A stretch of 62,568 nt of DNA from Pseudomonadota bacterium (GTDB taxonomy: Bacteria > Pseudomonadota > Gammaproteobacteria > Burkholderiales > SG8-39): contig JAJZPQ010000009.1 of NCBI GenBank assembly GCA_021811085.1, forward strand, positions 30,911 through 93,478, written 5' to 3'. The notes under the pieces are model-generated. The model was not told the DNA's origin. It did no database searches and was given only the letters and a program-made list of their open reading frames with translations. Each line of letters starts with the position of its first letter. Position 1 is the stretch's first letter. The position numbers were made by a program, and so were the translations under genes. Shown here piece after piece: positions 58,967 to 62,568 of the stretch.

Positions 58967-60136
58967 ATGTCAATTCCAAAGAGGCTGTTGGAAATGCACG
59001 CAGAGATGGCCGAATGGCGCCACGACCTGCACGCACACCCGGAAACCGCGTTCGAGGAGCAACGCACTTCGGCCCTGGTGGCGCAGAAGCTCGAGTCTTT
59101 CGGCCTGCGCGTGCACCAAGGCCTGGGACGCACCGGTGTAGTCGGCACGCTCGCGGCGGGTTCGGGCAAGCGCGCCATCGGCCTGCGCGCAGACATGGAC
59201 GCCCTGCACATCCACGAAAAGAACGGCTTCGGCCACCGCTCGCGGCATGAAGGAAAAATGCATGCCTGCGGCCACGACGGCCATACGACCATGCTGTTGG
59301 GCGCGGCGAAATATCTATCCGAGGCCAGGAATTTCGACGGCATCGTGCATTTCATTTTCCAGCCGGCCGAGGAAAATGAAGGTGGCGGGCGCGAGATGGT
59401 GGAGCAGGGTCTGTTCGAAAAGTTTCCCTGCGAGTCGGTATATGGCATGCATAACTGGCCCGGCATGCCGGTAGGCCAGTTCGGCGTGCGCGCCGGGCCG
59501 ATGATGGCCTCGTTCGACATTTTCGAAATCGAATTGGCCGGTCGCGGCTCCCACGCCGCCCTGCCGCATACGGGCATAGACCCGATCGTGGCCGCCTCGA
59601 CCTTGGTGCAGGCGCTGCAGACCATCGCCAGCCGCAATGTCGACCCGATCGAGTCGGCCGTCGTCACGGTCACCCAGATTCACGCCGGCGATACCTGGAA
59701 CGTGATTCCGGATACCGCCGTGCTGCGCGGCACCGCGCGCGCATTCAAACCCGAAGTACAGGATCTGATCGAGCGCCGCGTGCGCGAGATTTGCGCCGGC
59801 GTCGCCGCCGCGCACGGTGCCAATGTGAAAGTGCGCTACGAGCGCCGCTATCCGCCGCTCATCAACGCTGCGCGCGAGGCCGCGGTCTGCGCCGCAGTCA
59901 TGCAAGCCATGGTCGGCGCCGAAAACGTGCTGCAGGTTCCTCCGGTGATGGGCTCGGAAGATTTCGCGTTCATGCTGCAGGCCAAGGCAGGCTGCTATGT
60001 CTTCGTCGGCAACGGGCCGGGCGAGGGCGGCTGCATGCTGCACAACCCGCATTACGATTTCAACGACCAGATATTGCCGCTGGGCGCGAGCTACTGGTCG
60101 AACCTGGTGCAGCATATTCTTGCCCCGGGCGGCTAG
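58967..60136 (+). CDS. M20-family amidohydrolase (hippurate hydrolase / N-acyl-amino-acid amidohydrolase type)
   Basis: A 389-residue metallohydrolase. The metal-binding segments are DLHAHPETAFEE, CGHDGHTTMLLGAAKYL and QPAEENEGGGREMVEQG, then MHNWPGMPVG and MGSEDFAFMLQ. Such enzymes remove acyl groups from N-acyl amino acids or hippurate. It has no signal peptide and is cytosolic. It reads in the same direction as the quinone oxidoreductase gene, 53 bases ahead of it. Confidence 0.93.
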   Translation: MSIPKRLLEMHAEMAEWRHDLHAHPETAFEEQRTSALVAQKLESFGLRVHQGLGRTGVVGTLAAGSGKRAIGLRADMDALHIHEKNGFGHRSRHEGKMHACGHDGHTTMLLGAAKYLSEARNFDGIVHFIFQPAEENEGGGREMVEQGLFEKFPCESVYGMHNWPGMPVGQFGVRAGPMMASFDIFEIELAGRGSHAALPHTGIDPIVAASTLVQALQTIASRNVDPIESAVVTVTQIHAGDTWNVIPDTAVLRGTARAFKPEVQDLIERRVREICAGVAAAHGANVKVRYERRYPPLINAAREAAVCAAVMQAMVGAENVLQVPPVMGSEDFAFMLQAKAGCYVFVGNGPGEGGCMLHNPHYDFNDQILPLGASYWSNLVQHILAPGG

Positions 60137-60189
60137 CCGCGCATTCAGACAACTCGATTCTTAGCAGCAGCACAACAGGAGCAGCACTC

Positions 60190-61173
60190 ATGCTTTATAT
60201 AGACCATGGAAAGGGCGGGGCGGCCGAAGTGATGAACCTCGCCGAGGGGCCGGTGCCGCAGGCGCAAGCGGGCGAAGTCGTCATCGAAGTGAACTATGCC
60301 GGCGTCAACCGCCCGGACGTGCTGCAACGCTCGGGCAGCTATCCGCCGCCGCCAGGCGCATCCCCCGTGCTCGGCCTGGAGGTAGCCGGGCGCGTGCACG
60401 CGGTCGCGCCCGACGTGAAACAGTGGAAAGTCGGCGACCTGGTCTGCGCGCTTACGCCGGGCGGAGGCTATGCCGAATATTGCGCGGTGCCGGCCGCGCA
60501 TTGCCTGCCCGTCCCCAAGGGCCTGTCTTCGCAGGATGCGGCTGCCTTGCCGGAAAATTTCTACACGGTCTGGACCAATGTGTTCGATCGCGGCCGGCTG
60601 AAAGCGGGAGAAACGTTTCTCGTGCACGGGGGATCCAGCGGCATCGGCCTCACTGCGATCCAGCTGGCCAAGGCGTTCGGCGCGACGGTCTACACCACGG
60701 TGGGCAACGCGGAAAAAGCAGCGTTCTGTCGCGACATCGGTGCCGATGCCGCCATCAACTACCGCGAGCAGGATTTCGTCGCCGAAGTGGCGCAACTCAC
60801 CGGCAACAAGGGCGTCGACCTGATCCTGGATATGGTCGGCGGCCCTTATATAGAGAAAAACCTCAAGTCGCTGGCGCTGGAAGGGCGCCTGGTACAGATC
60901 GCGTTCCTGCAGGGCAGCAAAGTCGCGCTGGACGTGCTGCCGCTCATGATTAAACGCCTGACGTTCACCGGTTCGACGCTGCGGCCGCGCACGGTGGCGC
61001 AAAAAGCGGCGATCGCGCAGGCGCTGCAGCAGCAGGTCTGGCCGCTGCTCGAATCGGGCAAGGTGAAGCCGGTGATCCACGCCACTTTCCCGCTCAAGGA
61101 CGCGAAGCTCGCGCACGAACTGATGGAGTCGAGCAAGCACATCGGCAAGATCATGCTCGAGGTGAAACGCTAG
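60190..61173 (+). CDS. NAD(P)H quinone oxidoreductase, zinc-free MDR superfamily (PIG3-like)
   Basis: A 327-residue medium-chain dehydrogenase/reductase without zinc ligands. The N-terminal GroES-like domain contains VNYAGVNRPDVLQRSGSYPP; the Rossmann fold is FLVHGGSSGIGLTAIQLAKA, then FGATVYTTVGNAEKAAFCRD and GVDLILDMVGGPYIEKNLKS. Family members reduce quinones or enones with NADPH. The start ATG at 60190 has AGGAG upstream. Confidence 0.92.
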   Translation: MLYIDHGKGGAAEVMNLAEGPVPQAQAGEVVIEVNYAGVNRPDVLQRSGSYPPPPGASPVLGLEVAGRVHAVAPDVKQWKVGDLVCALTPGGGYAEYCAVPAAHCLPVPKGLSSQDAAALPENFYTVWTNVFDRGRLKAGETFLVHGGSSGIGLTAIQLAKAFGATVYTTVGNAEKAAFCRDIGADAAINYREQDFVAEVAQLTGNKGVDLILDMVGGPYIEKNLKSLALEGRLVQIAFLQGSKVALDVLPLMIKRLTFTGSTLRPRTVAQKAAIAQALQQQVWPLLESGKVKPVIHATFPLKDAKLAHELMESSKHIGKIMLEVKR

Positions 61174-61195
61174 GCCGGCTGCTGCGGCCGGCCTA
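61171..61195. terminator. Palindromic hairpin in the qor / dsbD convergent gap
   Basis: TAGGCCGGC, loop TGCTGCG, GCCGGCCTA: a perfect 9-bp stem that includes the qor stop codon. There is no T-run on either side, so it is probably a shared mRNA 3'-end hairpin. Confidence 0.45.
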
Positions 61196-61209
61196 GCAAG
61201 ATCCGACGA

Positions 61210-62568
61210 TCAGAGATTCACGGCGCGATTGAGGGTACCAAGGAAGACGTCCGCCGTTTGGTAGCCGATTACGCGCAGTCCCTCGACCTCACCGCCCTGG
61301 CGGTTGAAGAAAATGATGCCGGGCGGGCCGAACAGGCTGAAGCGCTTGAGCAGCGCCTTGTCTTCAGCCGAATTCGCGGTGACGTCCGCCTGCAACAGCA
61401 GCATTTGCCCCATCTTTTCTTTCACGCGCGCGTCGGTGAACGTGAATGCCTCCATTTCCTTGCATGACACGCACCAATCGGCATAGAAATCGAGCATCAC
61501 CGGTCTGCCGGCGCTTTGCAGCCTCGCGTCGAGTTCCGCCAGGCTCTTCACGCGCGTGAAAGGCAATGCCTGCGCCGTGTTCCCTGCGCCGCCACCGAGC
61601 CCGGACAGCGGACGCAACAGGTCGTGGCTGCCGGCAAACGCGCCTATCGCCAGCGCAGTGCCGGCGAGCAGGGCGAGGAAACCCACGCCCTTCCACAGGC
61701 GCGTGACGGGCCCCGCATCGGACGGCAGCGGGTCGATCGCGCGCAGCACCATGGCCGAGCCGATCAGCAGCGCAGCCCAGGCGAGCATCTGTACCGCCAG
61801 CGGCAGCACCGGCGACACGATCCAGATCGCGACAGCGAGCAGCAGCACACCGAAGAAATGCTTGACCGAGGCCATCCAGCGTCCTGACTTGGGCAGGAAC
61901 TGGCCCTCGAACACGCCGACCAGGATCAGCGGCACGCCCATGCCGATGGACATCGCGAACAGGGCTATGCCCCCCAGAAGCACGTCGCGCGTCTGGCTGA
62001 TGTAGAGCAGCGCGCCGGCCAGCGGCGCGGCGACGCAGGGGCTCACGATGGCGGCCGAAAACACCCCCATGAGCACTACGGCGCCCAAGTGCCCGCCCTT
62101 GAAGCGGTTGCTCGCGTGCGTCATGCGCGTGTGCAAAGCCGCCGGCAGCTGCAATTCGTAGAAGCCGAACATCGATAGCGACAGCAGCACGAACACCGCG
62201 GCGAACGTCGACAGGACCCAGGGACTCTGCAATGCGGCCGACAGCAGATTGCCCGACAGCGCTGCACCTACACCGATCCCGGTGTAGGTGACGGACATGC
62301 CCAGCACATAGGCCAGGGACAGGGTGAACGCGCGCGGGCGCGTGGCATCGCGGCCTTCGCCCACGATAATGCCCGACAGGATAGGAATCATCGGCAGCAC
62401 GCAGGGTGTGAACGTGAGCAGGACGCCGGCGCCGAAAAAGGCGGCGGCGATCAGCCACAGGCTGCCCGAGGCGAGCAGCCGGTGAAAACGCGCCTCATCG
62501 TTGCCGGCCCCGGACGCATCCGCTGCGGCGCCCGAAGCCGGAGCCACGGCCGCCGCGCTGCCCGCGGC
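61210..62568 (-). CDS. dsbD: Thiol:disulfide interchange protein DsbD, C-terminal part cut by the window edge
   Basis: About 452 residues are visible and the frame stays open to the edge. The membrane domain carries the redox cysteines FTPCVLPMIPI and VSPCVAAPLAGAL, with eight helices. The C-terminal periplasmic thioredoxin domain has DFYADWCVSCKEMEAFTF. DsbD moves electrons from cytosolic thioredoxin to periplasmic partners such as DsbC and cytochrome maturation proteins. The N-terminal alpha domain should lie beyond 62568; the proline/alanine/serine linker at the edge fits that. Confidence 0.93.
   Translation of the reverse strand, partial: AAGSAAAVAPASGAAADASGAGNDEARFHRLLASGSLWLIAAAFFGAGVLLTFTPCVLPMIPILSGIIVGEGRDATRPRAFTLSLAYVLGMSVTYTGIGVGAALSGNLLSAALQSPWVLSTFAAVFVLLSLSMFGFYELQLPAALHTRMTHASNRFKGGHLGAVVLMGVFSAAIVSPCVAAPLAGALLYISQTRDVLLGGIALFAMSIGMGVPLILVGVFEGQFLPKSGRWMASVKHFFGVLLLAVAIWIVSPVLPLAVQMLAWAALLIGSAMVLRAIDPLPSDAGPVTRLWKGVGFLALLAGTALAIGAFAGSHDLLRPLSGLGGGAGNTAQALPFTRVKSLAELDARLQSAGRPVMLDFYADWCVSCKEMEAFTFTDARVKEKMGQMLLLQADVTANSAEDKALLKRFSLFGPPGIIFFNRQGGEVEGLRVIGYQTADVFLGTLNRAVNL

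Overview
The window looks like chromosomal DNA of a GC-rich betaproteobacterium. The evidence is gene order and protein type: pilMNOPQ followed by aroK-aroB and gltBD, with a divergent PBP1A gene; cyaY divergent from lptM-lysA; a diheme cytochrome c4 beside engB and hemB; tctDE-type two-component genes. I found no rRNA, tRNA, CRISPR array, insertion sequence, integrase or phage gene. Most of the window is core chromosome with small accessory patches.

Layout. 1-2740: the start of an AMP-forming acyl ligase, a lysine-rich secreted peptide with a clear terminator, and two coupled EamA transporters, the first with a 62-residue histidine-rich tail. 2750-6392: recQ, a small DUF4124-like exported protein, a YcgR-like PilZ protein and a MaoC-type dehydratase. 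6415-14975, all on the minus strand: an alpha/beta hydrolase with a cysteine nucleophile, an ACP, a ketosynthase, a heavy-metal RND adaptor and pump, a PhoD phosphatase and a truncated saccharopine dehydrogenase/enoyl reductase remnant. The spacing of this block suggests one transcription unit, and I know of no described system with this composition. 15046-21600: tctDE-like regulators, glmS-glmU and an acyl-CoA dehydrogenase. 21774-24554: a large Ig-like repeat lipoprotein. 24662-32624: gltD, gltB, aroB and aroK. 32703-38175: the type IV pilus operon pilMNOPQ with promoter and terminator, then a long leader and a short upstream ORF before PBP1A. 38172-46734: PBP1A, cyaY, lptM, lysA and an HAE-type RND adaptor/pump pair. 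46742-50186: a probable ECF sigma operon (COG4315-type lipoprotein, sigma factor, anti-sigma factor, MsrP, MsrQ) with a candidate ECF promoter. 50485-55406: a LIV-type ABC transporter with a short ORF bridging the two ATPase genes. 55440-62568: cytochrome c4, engB, an antisense-strand small RNA, hemB, a glyoxalase-like protein, an M20 amidohydrolase, a quinone oxidoreductase and the C-terminal part of DsbD.

How the genes work together. PilM/N/O/P form the inner-membrane alignment complex and PilQ the secretin for type IV pili; PBP1A, GlmS and GlmU supply cell-wall synthesis; GltBD, AroKB and LysA make glutamate, chorismate precursors and lysine. MsrPQ repairs oxidised periplasmic methionines and here appears to sit under its own ECF sigma/anti-sigma switch.

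The strongest non-standard signal is a minus-strand small RNA at about 56751-56861. It has three stem-loops, a CUCCUCCC anti-Shine-Dalgarno loop and a Rho-independent terminator whose U-tract lies antisense to the 3' end of engB. Next come the ketosynthase/ACP/Cys-hydrolase/metal-RND/PhoD gene block, the short translated-looking ORFs coupled to PBP1A and livF, and the ECF-MsrPQ operon.
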